Shown here piece by piece: positions 16,652 to 24,929 of a stretch of DNA of 64,000 nucleotides (its first letter is position 1; each line of letters starts with the position of its first letter). Made by a program: the position numbers and the translations under genes. The stretch comes from Arthrobacter sp. MYb23. GTDB lineage: Bacteria; Actinomycetota; Actinomycetes; Actinomycetales; Micrococcaceae. The notes under the pieces were generated by a model. The model searched no databases, was not told the origin of the DNA, and worked only from the letters and a program-made list of their open reading frames with translations. Location of the stretch: positions 241,715 to 305,714 of the forward strand of contig NZ_PCPR01000004.1 of assembly GCF_002979775.1 (NCBI RefSeq), read 5' to 3'.

Positions 16652-17544
16652 GGCGTGTCGGCGAGGTCGGCGGCGACGCAGGCGACGTCATCTGGACCGA
16701 AGACCGCAGCCAATTGCGGGTCGTTCCCCCCTCCGGTCACGTTCTCGTTATGCAGGGCCTGCTCCTGTGATCGGGGGTAAATCGTGAGGTGCTGCCCGGC
16801 CGCGCCAATCACCCGGCGTCGATATCCGTTGCGGATCGCCAAAGCATTCAGCCAGATGTCGTCCGCACGGGGGGTCAAAGCCGTGAACGCAGTCCCGCAA
16901 TCCCTCAGCACCATCTGAAACCGTGGGGGAAGGAGCATTCCTGCCACTCCGGTCATGAAGTTCGCGTGGCTGGTTGAATCCACCGGCGCCGGTTTCCATG
17001 TGTTGTAGGGCGTTAGGCCCCCGGAAGTAGGATCAGTGGTGATTCTGTGTGCCCTGTAGCCCGGGATCTGTTCCTGTCCCGAGGCGTTTATGAGGCCTTC
17101 AAGCCAACGGTGCGGATACATGATGTCGTCATCGGCCACAGCGAGTGACAGGCCACGGTCAGCGAAATCGCGGCAGTAGTGGAAGTACTTGTTGTGCGGC
17201 CCAAAGTTCTCGCAACGGAGGATTTCCAGGCCGCGACGTTGCAGACGCTGGAGCATGGGATACGCCGACACGTCAAAATCCGGCTCGTCCACCCAGAGGA
17301 TCAAACGGGACGGACGCACAGAGCCTGCGGCAATGGATTCCAGGGCATGGGCGACGATTCCCAAGCGGCGCCCATACGACGTCATGCTCACGGCTACTCC
17401 AGCGGTTCCCGTCACTGGACTTCGGGAGAAGCGGTTCCGGAGTCGCAAGCGGCAGATCAGCGCTGATTTGTACAGCAACCGTGGCACTCTGGATAGTGCA
17501 CTGTCCAGGGCGAGATGGCGTCCTGGACTAGTTGGAAAAGGCAT
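16648..17544 (-). CDS. GT2-like glycosyltransferase
   Basis: The ATG at 17544 with AGGAAAGAAG upstream is chosen over the longer frame; it overlaps the flippase gene by 17 bp. 298 residues. A GT-A like core starts VAVSMTSYGRRLGIVAHALE, and a probable metal/nucleotide motif is VADDDIMYPHRWLEGL. A distal segment TALTPRADDIWLNALAIRNG looks like the acceptor/catalytic Asp-Asp region. It resembles enzymes that add sugars to capsule repeats but is less typical than its neighbours. Stop overlaps the next start (ATGA). Confidence 0.75.
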   Translation of the reverse strand: MPFPTSPGRHLALDSALSRVPRLLYKSALICRLRLRNRFSRSPVTGTAGVAVSMTSYGRRLGIVAHALESIAAGSVRPSRLILWVDEPDFDVSAYPMLQRLQRRGLEILRCENFGPHNKYFHYCRDFADRGLSLAVADDDIMYPHRWLEGLINASGQEQIPGYRAHRITTDPTSGGLTPYNTWKPAPVDSTSHANFMTGVAGMLLPPRFQMVLRDCGTAFTALTPRADDIWLNALAIRNGYRRRVIGAAGQHLTIYPRSQEQALHNENVTGGGNDPQLAAVFGPDDVACVAADLADTP

Positions 17545-18892
17545 GTACTTTCTTCTTTCCTGTAGTTCTTGCAAGCGTTTTAAGCACCAGTTGAAAGTCA
17601 TGGGATCTAAGCCCGTAGAAGCCTCCGAGGCTCATCCCAAAATGTGTGCGCAGCCAGACGACATTCATGGTCCCCGCAACAACGTTTCCCACCAGGGTGG
17701 ACAGTGCGGCTCCCATCGCACCCAGCGTGGGTACCGTGATGAGGAGGACTGCCGTGTTGGCCAGGGCCCCGAAGACCATTCCCCAGCTCCGGAGGCCCGG
17801 CCGTCCCCGGGCGCTCAGCCCAGCGCCTGCTACTGAGCCGGTGGTACCAAGGGTGACCCCCGCGAGGATTACCCAGGTGACTGCGACCGCGCCGCCAAAA
17901 GTTGCCCCGAAAAACGTCGGAATTGCCCAGGGCAAGAGGACACCGATGCCGATACTCGTCAACGCTGCCGCCGATGCTGTTAGACGTGCCGTCTGTTGGA
18001 GACGGTCCGTGTCTTCGCGATCGTGCGAGCTCCCCGCGTCCGAGGAAAAAACGACGTTGCGCACAGCTCCGGCCAGCACAGCCGGGACCTCGCCCAAACT
18101 CACCGCAACGGCATAGAGACCCAACTGTGCCGGCCCCGCAAGCGGAATCATCAACAGTTGGTCGAGCCGCAACAGCACAACGCCAGCCAACGAGCCGACC
18201 CATAGCCGACCGCCGTAATTGAACAGACGGACCCTCTTGGCGGTGGCATTCCGGGATCCCCGCCGGTATTCAACGAGGTACGGCAAAGTGAGGAGTCCCT
18301 TCAGCAAGGGAATCCCCAGCATGACGATTGTTGCCGTCAAGGGGACCAAGAGACCGGACATAGCCAGGACGGACAACAGAATCAGTCGCAGTGCGGAGAG
18401 CACGAAATCCATCAGCGCTGACCGCTTCCACGCATGCGTACCGGCCAGGACGCTGTTAGGAATCGAAGCCCAGAAGGTGGGAACAGTTAATATGGCCGTC
18501 AATATGATGAGCTGCTCGACGTCGGTGTTGCCATCAGAGAGTAACGGGGCACTCAGTGCCACGAGTGCAGCTGCCATGGCGCCCAGCAACGTCAAGATGC
18601 CGAACGCCCGCCTAACTGCCCTGCGGGCGCCTCTTGCCTGCCTCGCTATATAAAAAGTCAGCGCCTCCGGCATGCCCAAGGCTCCGATGGCGACGGCGAA
18701 AAGCATCGGAGCCATGCCGGCAGCAAGAGTCCCCCGGCCATCAACGCCGAGGGTTTGGGCCAGGATGGGAGCCGTTGCCAAGGAAATGAGCGGGGTTACC
18801 GCGGTGCCCGCCACTGCATAGAAGATCCTGCTCGCGTGGCTTGGCTTTTGATCAACGTCCGTGCTCGCCGTATGAGGCATCCGAGCTCTCAT
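17528..18892 (-). CDS. Wzx-type polysaccharide flippase (MOP superfamily)
   Basis: 454 residues with about 12-14 hydrophobic segments, starting ASRIFYAVAGTAVTPLISLA and APILAQTLGVDGRGTLAAGM, the pattern of the MATE/MOP flippases that move undecaprenyl-linked repeat units across the membrane. ATG overlaps the stop of the polymerase gene (ATGA). Its position between polymerase and glycosyltransferase genes fits a Wzx/Wzy-dependent pathway. Confidence 0.88.
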   Translation of the reverse strand: MRARMPHTASTDVDQKPSHASRIFYAVAGTAVTPLISLATAPILAQTLGVDGRGTLAAGMAPMLFAVAIGALGMPEALTFYIARQARGARRAVRRAFGILTLLGAMAAALVALSAPLLSDGNTDVEQLIILTAILTVPTFWASIPNSVLAGTHAWKRSALMDFVLSALRLILLSVLAMSGLLVPLTATIVMLGIPLLKGLLTLPYLVEYRRGSRNATAKRVRLFNYGGRLWVGSLAGVVLLRLDQLLMIPLAGPAQLGLYAVAVSLGEVPAVLAGAVRNVVFSSDAGSSHDREDTDRLQQTARLTASAAALTSIGIGVLLPWAIPTFFGATFGGAVAVTWVILAGVTLGTTGSVAGAGLSARGRPGLRSWGMVFGALANTAVLLITVPTLGAMGAALSTLVGNVVAGTMNVVWLRTHFGMSLGGFYGLRSHDFQLVLKTLARTTGKKKVHAFSN

Positions 18893-20217
18893 CCAGCGAG
18901 TACCCGCCGTGCAGGAAAGGCAGGTGAACCGCCCCGAGCCAGACCAGTCGATAATTCCCCGGCGGGAGCGCTCTTCAGCTGAGGATTTCGGGAGGACCGG
19001 TAACTCGCCATGGCGAGTACAAACCAGAAGAGATGAATATCAATGGAATTCGCACCAATAGAGCTGTAGCCGTTGATTGAGATGAGGATGAGGACCGCAG
19101 AAACAACTCCCGGCCAGCTTTCCCCTTCCCTGATGTCTACCTGGCTCAAAAGGAGGCAGATCATGAAGACGACAAAAGCTGCTACAACAAGAATTCCAAA
19201 CATGAGAGCCATCATGAAGTAGCCGTTCTCCAGGCTGGAGCCCAAAGTACCTGCTCCCTTGAGATCCCGGCTTCCCGGATAACCACCGGTCAGGAAATCG
19301 GCCGTATGTTCCCAAAACCAGTCGACGGCGGCCACTCTCAGAGCCGCGGAACCGTTGTCATCTTCGAACTTTTGCAGGAGCTGCTCACCGGCTATTCCTT
19401 GAATGCTGGTCAAAAGTGCTACGACGACGACCGTGGCAAAAAGAACTGTTCGGAGTACCTTTCGGCCTCCACTGATGACAAGGAAGACAAACCCCACCAC
19501 GGTGAGAATAAGGCCCATCCGGCCGTAGGCAAGCGGCACAGTCACGAGGAGGACTGCCGCCAGCGTGAAGCGCAGGAACATCGACCTGAGCAAGGCAAGA
19601 AGCGGTATGGTGGCGGCAAAAAAGACACCAACTTGGATGCCGTGCCCAAAGGTGCCAATGGCGGAACCAAGGTCGTCAATCCTGTCCGTCAGATAGGTGA
19701 TTTTCGAAAAGTCGCTTTCCCATACAAGGGGCCGGCCTGTTGCCACCTGCAGTTGCGATAGCACTGCTTCCGCGAGGGCGAGGAGCGTAAATGTCAGTAG
19801 GTAGGTCTTGCCTGCTCCTGGCAGTGAGCGGAGTGAATACCTCATAAAGACGAAGACGTAATACGGTGCCCATACGATGCCAAGGACGAACATTGCAGTG
19901 TCCAGCAATCCGGCGCTGCCGGGGTTTCCGACGTCGGTCATCATGATTGCCGCGATGCCGCCAAGAATGGCTTGGGGCCAAACGCCTGCGGAACGGATCA
20001 CCTGTCCGAAGACACGTGGAGTAAAGACAAGCTGGACCATGACCAAGCACACGAACAGGTACGTCGACGGATGCAAACCCGGCATGACTTCGTTCTGAAC
20101 AACACCGGGAACCAGGATTCGCACCACGATGACGGCAGCCAAAACTACGTGCATACGGCGGACAAAAACCACACTGATGACCAGGCTGAGTCCTATCCAG
20201 ATGATGAGGGTGCTCAA
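18889..20217 (-). CDS. Wzy-type O-antigen/EPS polymerase
   Basis: 442 residues, at least ten hydrophobic segments, with a large extracytoplasmic loop near residues 270-310 (IAGEQLLQKFEDDNGSAALR, VDWFWEHTADFLTGGYPGSR), typical of the Wzy_C/O-antigen ligase superfamily. Position between acetyltransferase and flippase genes, with ATGA overlaps on both sides, supports a polymerase that joins repeat units outside the membrane. A ligase role is the main alternative. Confidence 0.82.
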   Translation of the reverse strand: MSTLIIWIGLSLVISVVFVRRMHVVLAAVIVVRILVPGVVQNEVMPGLHPSTYLFVCLVMVQLVFTPRVFGQVIRSAGVWPQAILGGIAAIMMTDVGNPGSAGLLDTAMFVLGIVWAPYYVFVFMRYSLRSLPGAGKTYLLTFTLLALAEAVLSQLQVATGRPLVWESDFSKITYLTDRIDDLGSAIGTFGHGIQVGVFFAATIPLLALLRSMFLRFTLAAVLLVTVPLAYGRMGLILTVVGFVFLVISGGRKVLRTVLFATVVVVALLTSIQGIAGEQLLQKFEDDNGSAALRVAAVDWFWEHTADFLTGGYPGSRDLKGAGTLGSSLENGYFMMALMFGILVVAAFVVFMICLLLSQVDIREGESWPGVVSAVLILISINGYSSIGANSIDIHLFWFVLAMASYRSSRNPQLKSAPAGELSTGLARGGSPAFPARRVLAG

Positions 20218-20780
20218 AGCGGTGCTCCGTCCGCCTTGCGCATCCTTGCAGGCAATGCAGTGCCCATCGGTGCCAGCAGCCGCGTCCCGTCCGGCAGGTC
20301 CTTGACTACCAAAGTTCCAGCTCCCACCAGGCAGGAAGCGCCGACGGTCACGCCGCGCAGCACTGTGGCGCGGGCACCTACCCAGCTACCGTCACCAACC
20401 ACAATTGGAGCGTTGTCGAACTCAAAAGTGGGGGAGTCGAAGGAGTGGCTGCCGGTGCAGATGAAGACGCCTTGAGAGATGCAGCAATCGGAACCTATGG
20501 TGACTGGCTCGAGATTGAGAATCCAGGCATCAACGCCGATCCAAACGTCGTTTCCGACGGTTAGCTTCCACGGCCAATGGATAGTAACTCCGTGGCGGAC
20601 GTACACGCCGTGGCCGATGGAGGCGCCGAACGCCCTGAGTATGTGCACGCGCAATGACGCCGGGCACCACCACGTGCTGAAAACCAGGTTTTGAACTGCG
20701 AACCAGGCCGCTTGCCAGAGTAGTCCGCGGCCTTTGTCGTAGCCGGCGCCGGTGAACCCTGCGAGATTTAACCGGCTCAT
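20214..20780 (-). CDS. WcaF-like left-handed beta-helix acetyltransferase
   Basis: 188 residues from the ATG at 20780. Hexapeptide repeats: KLTVGNDVWIGVDAWILNLE, VTIGSDCCISQGVFICTGSH and SWVGARATVLRGVTVGASCL; the N-terminal LAGFTGAGYDKGR is typical of colanic-acid WcaF enzymes. They O-acetylate EPS sugars with acetyl-CoA. The open frame extends to 21098, but its first part crosses the duplicated leader module and has no protein character. The ATG at 20780 overlaps the stop of a 26-codon upstream ORF (ATGA), suggesting coupled translation. An in-frame ATG at 20831 is an alternative. First gene of the leftward EPS operon. Confidence 0.82.
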   Translation of the reverse strand: MSRLNLAGFTGAGYDKGRGLLWQAAWFAVQNLVFSTWWCPASLRVHILRAFGASIGHGVYVRHGVTIHWPWKLTVGNDVWIGVDAWILNLEPVTIGSDCCISQGVFICTGSHSFDSPTFEFDNAPIVVGDGSWVGARATVLRGVTVGASCLVGAGTLVVKDLPDGTRLLAPMGTALPARMRKADGAPL

Positions 20781-20857
20781 CCTCGGCGGAGTCCCAGTAC
20801 CTGGGCGTGACCTGCGGTTAGTACTGAACATGACGGGGCCGTCGTCGTGGTGTCCAT
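20777..20857 (-). CDS. putative 26-residue leader peptide in EPS operon leader
   Basis: Small ORF starting MDTTTTAPSCSVLTAGHAQV with GAGGA 3 nt before its ATG; its TGA overlaps the acetyltransferase ATG. The right-hand module copy encodes a similar start, MDTTTRAVACSPTIAGHAHA, preceded by the same GAGGACAA. The similarity supports translation but could simply reflect DNA duplication, because the untranslated part is more alike than the coding part. Confidence 0.4.
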   Translation of the reverse strand: MDTTTTAPSCSVLTAGHAQVLGLRRG

Positions 20858-20948
20858 TTGTCCTCAGCATTCTGTCTTTCGGATACCACCCGATTGTGGT
20901 TGGAGGCTCGCACCCCCTAGGCCCGCCCAAACCCGCTTTCTCAGTGGT
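20795..20948 (-). repeat. left copy of inverted promoter-leader module
   Basis: Read on the - strand, this 154-nt block matches 21251-21404 on the + strand without gaps. By eye about 77 of 91 bases agree upstream of the shared ATG and about 47 of 63 after it. It includes GGGGG (20913-20917), CCTCC (20902-20906), the hairpin ACCAC-AATCGG-GTGGT (20885-20900) and a GAGGA ribosome site. It would form the 5' leader of the leftward EPS operon. Confidence 0.8.
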
Positions 20949-21250
20949 GATGTCAGCGGCCGGGCAAGCGCTGAAGGACAGCCAGCGCAGGAATCCGGTG
21001 CCTCCGGCATCCGGGTGGATCACCGGTGATTTCCGGGTTCTCCGTGGAGGTCTGCGGGTATTAGGTAGGGATGCAAAGGCCACCTGCGTATCAGGCAAAA
21101 CCGGCGACGACGGTGCTTCTTCCCGGCGTCTCCACGCAGACGTTTCGGGTAGCCATACGCAATACCCTGTGGACCTCCACGGAGGAAGCGGAATAGTGCG
21201 GCAGCTCGGGCTGGCGACAACCAGCTTCCAGGAAGAGCGATGCGGGTTCC
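20949..21250. promoter_or_regulatory. divergent EPS promoter region between the inverted modules
   Basis: About 300 bp with no convincing gene. It holds a perfect 12-bp palindrome ATCACCGGTGAT (21019-21030) and two inverted copies of a dyad: CTCCGTGGAGG at 21040-21050 and CCTCCACGGAGG at 21174-21185, each with a nearby AATACCC stretch on the side away from its gene. Position and symmetry suggest that both outward promoters are controlled by the same regulator. Exact -10/-35 boxes could not be assigned. Confidence 0.6.
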
Positions 21251-21404
21251 ACCACTGAGGAAGCAGGCATTTTCGGGTCTAGGGGGTGTCAGCCTCCAAC
21301 CAGAATCGGCTGGTATCCGAATCACAGAATGCTGAGGACAAATGGACACCACGACGAGGGCGGTGGCATGTTCACCAACAATTGCAGGCCACGCCCATGC
21401 CCTT
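21251..21404 (+). repeat. right copy of inverted promoter-leader module
   Basis: Counterpart of 20795-20948. Contains GGGGG (21282-21286), CCTCC (21293-21297), the hairpin ACCAG-AATCGG-CTGGT (21299-21314), GAGG (21334-21337) and an ATG at 21342. The hairpin stem differs from the left copy by a paired change (G-C for C-G at the same step) while the AATCGG loop is identical, which is what selection on RNA structure would give. It leads into the rightward EPS unit. Confidence 0.8.
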
Positions 21405-21507
21405 GAACACCAGCCAGCGGCTCAAAGCCCTGCTGTTCCCCTTGCACGGGAAATCCCGGGTGGGCCGCATCCCGGTGTTGCTGGACGAGGACGACGAATC
21501 GCCTTGA
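21397..21507 (+). CDS. small ORF, 36 residues (upstream half of a possible small membrane protein)
   Basis: ATG at 21397; the product runs MPLNTSQRLKALLFPLHGKS to VLLDEDDESP. Codon third positions are GC-rich, like the real genes here, and the C-terminus is acidic. Its TGA overlaps a TTG (TTGA) that opens the next small ORF. No strong ribosome site is seen. It lies in the 250-bp leader before the glycosyltransferase. Coding status uncertain. Confidence 0.35.
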   Translation: MPLNTSQRLKALLFPLHGKSRVGRIPVLLDEDDESP

Positions 21508-21587
21508 TTGCGGGCATCGTCCTGGGCCATGCGGTCACCCTTTTCGGACCGTTGCTGCTTGGTCGTTTGCCTCTGGCGCCCCTGTGA
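21504..21587 (+). CDS. small ORF, 27 residues, hydrophobic (downstream half)
   Basis: TTG at 21504 overlaps the previous stop; the product is almost wholly hydrophobic (IAGIVLGHAVTLFGPLLLGR), like one membrane helix. This frame is also open from the leader ATG at 21342. Adding one T at 21503 would fuse both small ORFs into a 63-residue single-span protein, so this may be a frameshifted small membrane protein or a coupled pair. Confidence 0.35.
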   Translation: MIAGIVLGHAVTLFGPLLLGRLPLAPL

Positions 21588-21654
21588 CTTACCAACATGC
21601 GACGCCCCGGAGGCGTGCCCGGGCCATGAGCTTCCGCCGGATCGGTGGGGCCTC

Positions 21655-22881
21655 GTGAAAGCGCTGATCGTGGGGCTGAATTACGCACCGGAACCCAGCG
21701 GCAATGCTCCGTACACCACCAAACTTGCGCAAGGGCTGACAGGCCGCGGTGTCACTGTCAAAGTTTTGACCGGATACCCGCACTATCCCGAATGGAAGAT
21801 CGCGGACGGCTATGAGGGACTCTCCATGGCGGAGAGCCTCGGCGGCGTACCGGTCAAACGTCTACGGTCGACGGTCCCTCGGCGACCCAACGGATTGGGT
21901 CGTTTCCTCATGGAAATCACCTTCGGAGTCCGCACCGTGCTTGAGCGCTGGGAACGGCCCGATGTGATTCTGGTGGTTAGTCCCGCCCTGTTCTCGGCTG
22001 CATTCGCCATTCTGCGGGCACGCATTTTCCGCATCCCGGTTGGTATCTGGGTTCAGGATCTGTACAGCAAAGGAATCGAAGAGACGCGTGCCACGCGTTC
22101 CCCGCTGTCTTTGGTCATGAAGCGCCTTGAATCCGCGATCCTCAACGCTGCGGACGGCGTAAGTGTGATTCACGAACGTTTTCGCGAGCACGTCGTCAAT
22201 GACCTCGGCGTGCCGGCACATCGCGTGGTGGTCATTCGCAACTGGACTCACGTCCGGCACCACCATTCATTCGACAGATCGGCGGCCCGGAAGCGGCTCG
22301 GCTGGGCGGCAACGGACTTTGTTGCGCTCCACGCAGGCAACATGGGCGTCAAGCAGGGGTTGGAAAACCTGATTGATACTGCGCGTCTGGCAGGGCATAG
22401 CGGAAGCGACGTCCGTTTCGTCCTGCTGGGCAATGGCAACCAGCGCCGCATCCTCGAAACAAAGGGGGCGGGCATAGACAGGCTCCAGTTCCTGGAACCC
22501 CTTCCGGACCGCGATTACTCGGAGGCACTCCGATCGGCCGATGTCCTGCTGGTCAACGAGCGTCCAGGCGTCAAGGAGATGTCCGTCCCGAGCAAGCTGA
22601 CGAGCTACTTCGTAACAGGCCTTCCGATCATTGCCGCCACGGAGGCAGGCAGCGCGACTGCGCACGAGTTATCGGCAGCAGGGGCAGGCATCCGTGCTGA
22701 GTCCGGATCGCCAGGGGACTTGGTGGCCGCCATCGAGCGCCTCCGCGAGAATCCTGAGTCTGCCAAAGACTTCGGAGCTGCTGGTCAGCAGTACAGCGAC
22801 AGGGTGCTGACCGAAGAGGTGGCAGTGGACAGCTTCGTCGGCTGGCTGAGCGACCTGGCATCGCGGAAGCGATCGCGCTGA
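21655..22881 (+). CDS. GT4-family glycosyltransferase (WbuB/WcaI-like)
   Basis: The GTG at 21655 is chosen: GGTGGGG lies 4 nt upstream, and the protein then begins directly with the Rossmann core VKALIVGLNYAPEPSGNAPY. Longer in-frame upstream sequence has no protein character. 408 residues; donor domain LHAGNMGVKQGLENLIDTAR, VLLGNGNQRRILETKGAGID, and SVPSKLTSYFVTGLPIIAAT. WbuB/WcaI-type enzymes transfer fucose or N-acetylfucosamine-type sugars in EPS and O-antigen synthesis; the neighbouring gmd-fcl genes make a fucosyltransferase role plausible (inference). First gene of the rightward EPS unit. Confidence 0.87.
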   Translation: MKALIVGLNYAPEPSGNAPYTTKLAQGLTGRGVTVKVLTGYPHYPEWKIADGYEGLSMAESLGGVPVKRLRSTVPRRPNGLGRFLMEITFGVRTVLERWERPDVILVVSPALFSAAFAILRARIFRIPVGIWVQDLYSKGIEETRATRSPLSLVMKRLESAILNAADGVSVIHERFREHVVNDLGVPAHRVVVIRNWTHVRHHHSFDRSAARKRLGWAATDFVALHAGNMGVKQGLENLIDTARLAGHSGSDVRFVLLGNGNQRRILETKGAGIDRLQFLEPLPDRDYSEALRSADVLLVNERPGVKEMSVPSKLTSYFVTGLPIIAATEAGSATAHELSAAGAGIRAESGSPGDLVAAIERLRENPESAKDFGAAGQQYSDRVLTEEVAVDSFVGWLSDLASRKRSR

Positions 22882-22926
22882 CACGAGATTTTCCCCATTT
22901 ATCTGTACGACAAGAAGGAAAAAACC

Positions 22927-23964
22927 TTGGCTAAGAAAGCGCTAATCACAGGAATCACGGGGCAGGACGGCTCGTATCTTGCCGAGCTTCTGCTCTCAAA
23001 AGGCTACGAGGTGCACGGCCTGATCCGCCGCTCCTCATCCTTTAACACCTCGCGCATCGATCACCTTTACGTGGACCCGCATAACAGCAAAGCGCGCCTC
23101 TTCCTCCACTTCGGTGACCTTTCCGACGGCGCCCGCTTGGTGACGCTGTTGGCAGACATCCGCCCGGATGAGGTTTACAACCTGGGGGCCCAGTCCCACG
23201 TCAGGGTTTCCTTCGACGAACCGGAGCACACCGGCAACACGACAGGAATAGGGACCACCCGGCTCCTGGAAGCTGTGCGGATGGCTGGTATTGAAACCCG
23301 TTTCTACCAGGCATCGTCGTCCGAGATGTTCGGTGCAACCCCGCCGCCGCAGGATGAGGAAACTCCCTTCTATCCCCGTTCTCCCTATGGTGCAGCGAAG
23401 GTCTACAGCTACTGGATGACAAAGAATTATCGCGAGGCATACGGCATGTTTGCCGTCAACGGCATCCTTTTCAATCACGAATCTCCCCGACGTGGCGAGA
23501 CGTTCGTGACTCGCAAAATCACCCGGGCTGTTGCCGCCATCAAGGCAGGTAAGCAGTCAGAGTTGTACATGGGCAACCTGCAGGCTGTCCGCGACTGGGG
23601 TTACGCCGCAGAGTACGTAGAGGGTATGTGGCGCATGCTCCAAGTGGATGAGCCCGATGACTATGTTCTGGCGACAAACGAAGGCTTTACCGTCAAGGAC
23701 TTCCTTCAGAATGCGTTTGAACACGCTGGTCTGAAGTGGGAAGACTATGTCCGCTTTGACGAGCGATACCTCCGTCCGACTGAAGTTGAAGCACTCATTG
23801 GCGATTATTCGAAGGCCAAGGAAAAGCTGGGCTGGGAACCAACAATTAAGACGCCCGAGCTGGCTCGCCTCATGGTGGATGCCGATATCAAAGCTTTGCA
23901 GCATGGCGGAAACCCCTGGATTGACGCCGTTGATCTGCAAACCTGGAAAGTTCTTGCTCGATGA
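22927..23964 (+). CDS. gmd: GDP-mannose 4,6-dehydratase
   Basis: TTG start, set by AGAAGGAAAAAACC just upstream and by the family N-terminus [20 protein letters not shown]. 345 residues. NAD(P)-binding GxxGxxG in that motif, SSSEMFG, and the short-chain dehydrogenase catalytic pair Y...K in [15 protein letters not shown]. Converts GDP-D-mannose to GDP-4-keto-6-deoxymannose in the cytoplasm. The stop overlaps the start of the next enzyme in the pathway (ATGA), giving a gmd-fcl pair. Confidence 0.96.
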   Translation: MAKKALITGITGQDGSYLAELLLSKGYEVHGLIRRSSSFNTSRIDHLYVDPHNSKARLFLHFGDLSDGARLVTLLADIRPDEVYNLGAQSHVRVSFDEPEHTGNTTGIGTTRLLEAVRMAGIETRFYQASSSEMFGATPPPQDEETPFYPRSPYGAAKVYSYWMTKNYREAYGMFAVNGILFNHESPRRGETFVTRKITRAVAAIKAGKQSELYMGNLQAVRDWGYAAEYVEGMWRMLQVDEPDDYVLATNEGFTVKDFLQNAFEHAGLKWEDYVRFDERYLRPTEVEALIGDYSKAKEKLGWEPTIKTPELARLMVDADIKALQHGGNPWIDAVDLQTWKVLAR

Positions 23965-24926
23965 CAGCCTTTGGGCCCGGGCGGCTTGATCGATCTTCCA
24001 CCTTCTACGTTGCCGGGCATGGAGGCTTGGCAGGTTCGGCTATTTGGCGGAAACTCGCGGCGGAGGGTTTCACGAACCTCGTCGGGCGAACATCCAAGGA
24101 ACTGGATCTTACGGACCGTGCAGCTGTCTTCGCGTTCTTCGAAAGTGAGAGGCCACGGTATGTTGCGCTGGCCGCAGCCAAGGTTGGCGGCATTCTTGCG
24201 AACAAGACGTACCCCGTGGATTTCCTCAGCCAGAATGTACGGATTCAAGTAAATGTCATGGATGCGGCCCAAAAATACGGGGTGGAACGTCTCCTGTTTC
24301 TGGGGTCATCCTGCATCTACCCCAAGCTGGCACCCCAGCCCCTCAAGGAGGAGTACCTCCTGACAGGGCCTTTGGAAGAGACCAATGAAGCCTACGCCGT
24401 TGCCAAAATCGCCGGCATCATGCAGGTAAAGGCAGTCCGCCAACAGTATGGTTTGCCTTGGATTTCAGCTATGCCGACCAACCTGTACGGCCCGGGAGAT
24501 AACTTTTCGGCACAGGGTTCGCATGTCTTGCCGGCCCTGATCCGCCGTTTGGATGAGGCCCGGGTTCGGGGCGACGCCTCGGTAACCAACTGGGGAACAG
24601 GCGCACCACTCCGCGAATTTCTGCACGTTGACGATTTGGCTGATGCTTGCTTGCATCTGCTGGAAACCTACGATGGCCCGGAACACGTGAACGTTGGTGT
24701 CGGGGCAGACATGACCATAAAAGAGCTCGCTGGCCTGGTTGCCGCCACCGTCGGCTACGAGGGTGCCATTGAGTGGGACGCGACGAAACCCGATGGCACT
24801 CCCCGCAAGCTCATGCATGTGGGAAAGCTTGAGTCGCTCGGATGGACCGCCCGCATCTCCCTAAAAGACGGGATCGAGTCCACGTACGCCTGGTTCAAGG
24901 AGAACCGGAACGGCTTCAGGAGCTAG
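23961..24926 (+). CDS. fcl: GDP-L-fucose synthase
   Basis: 321 residues. The N-terminal motif is [18 protein letters not shown] (most family members have GHxGMVGSA, so LA replaces MV). The signature [20 protein letters not shown] and the catalytic Y-x3-K in [10 protein letters not shown] are present. Epimerises and reduces GDP-4-keto-6-deoxymannose to GDP-L-fucose. Translationally coupled to gmd. Implies fucose in the EPS. Confidence 0.95.
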   Translation: MTAFGPGRLDRSSTFYVAGHGGLAGSAIWRKLAAEGFTNLVGRTSKELDLTDRAAVFAFFESERPRYVALAAAKVGGILANKTYPVDFLSQNVRIQVNVMDAAQKYGVERLLFLGSSCIYPKLAPQPLKEEYLLTGPLEETNEAYAVAKIAGIMQVKAVRQQYGLPWISAMPTNLYGPGDNFSAQGSHVLPALIRRLDEARVRGDASVTNWGTGAPLREFLHVDDLADACLHLLETYDGPEHVNVGVGADMTIKELAGLVAATVGYEGAIEWDATKPDGTPRKLMHVGKLESLGWTARISLKDGIESTYAWFKENRNGFRS

Positions 24927-24929
24927 CCT

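Noticed and set aside
20842..21357. Inverted repeats read as ends of an insertion element
   Set aside because: There is no transposase or target-site duplication between or beside them; the arms have gene-leader features and point outward to EPS genes.
21251..21404. Known riboswitch class (c-di-GMP, c-di-AMP, others)
   Set aside because: I compared the leader with the c-di-GMP-I and ydaO-type conserved cores from memory and saw no match; an unrecognised class or a simple hairpin remains possible.
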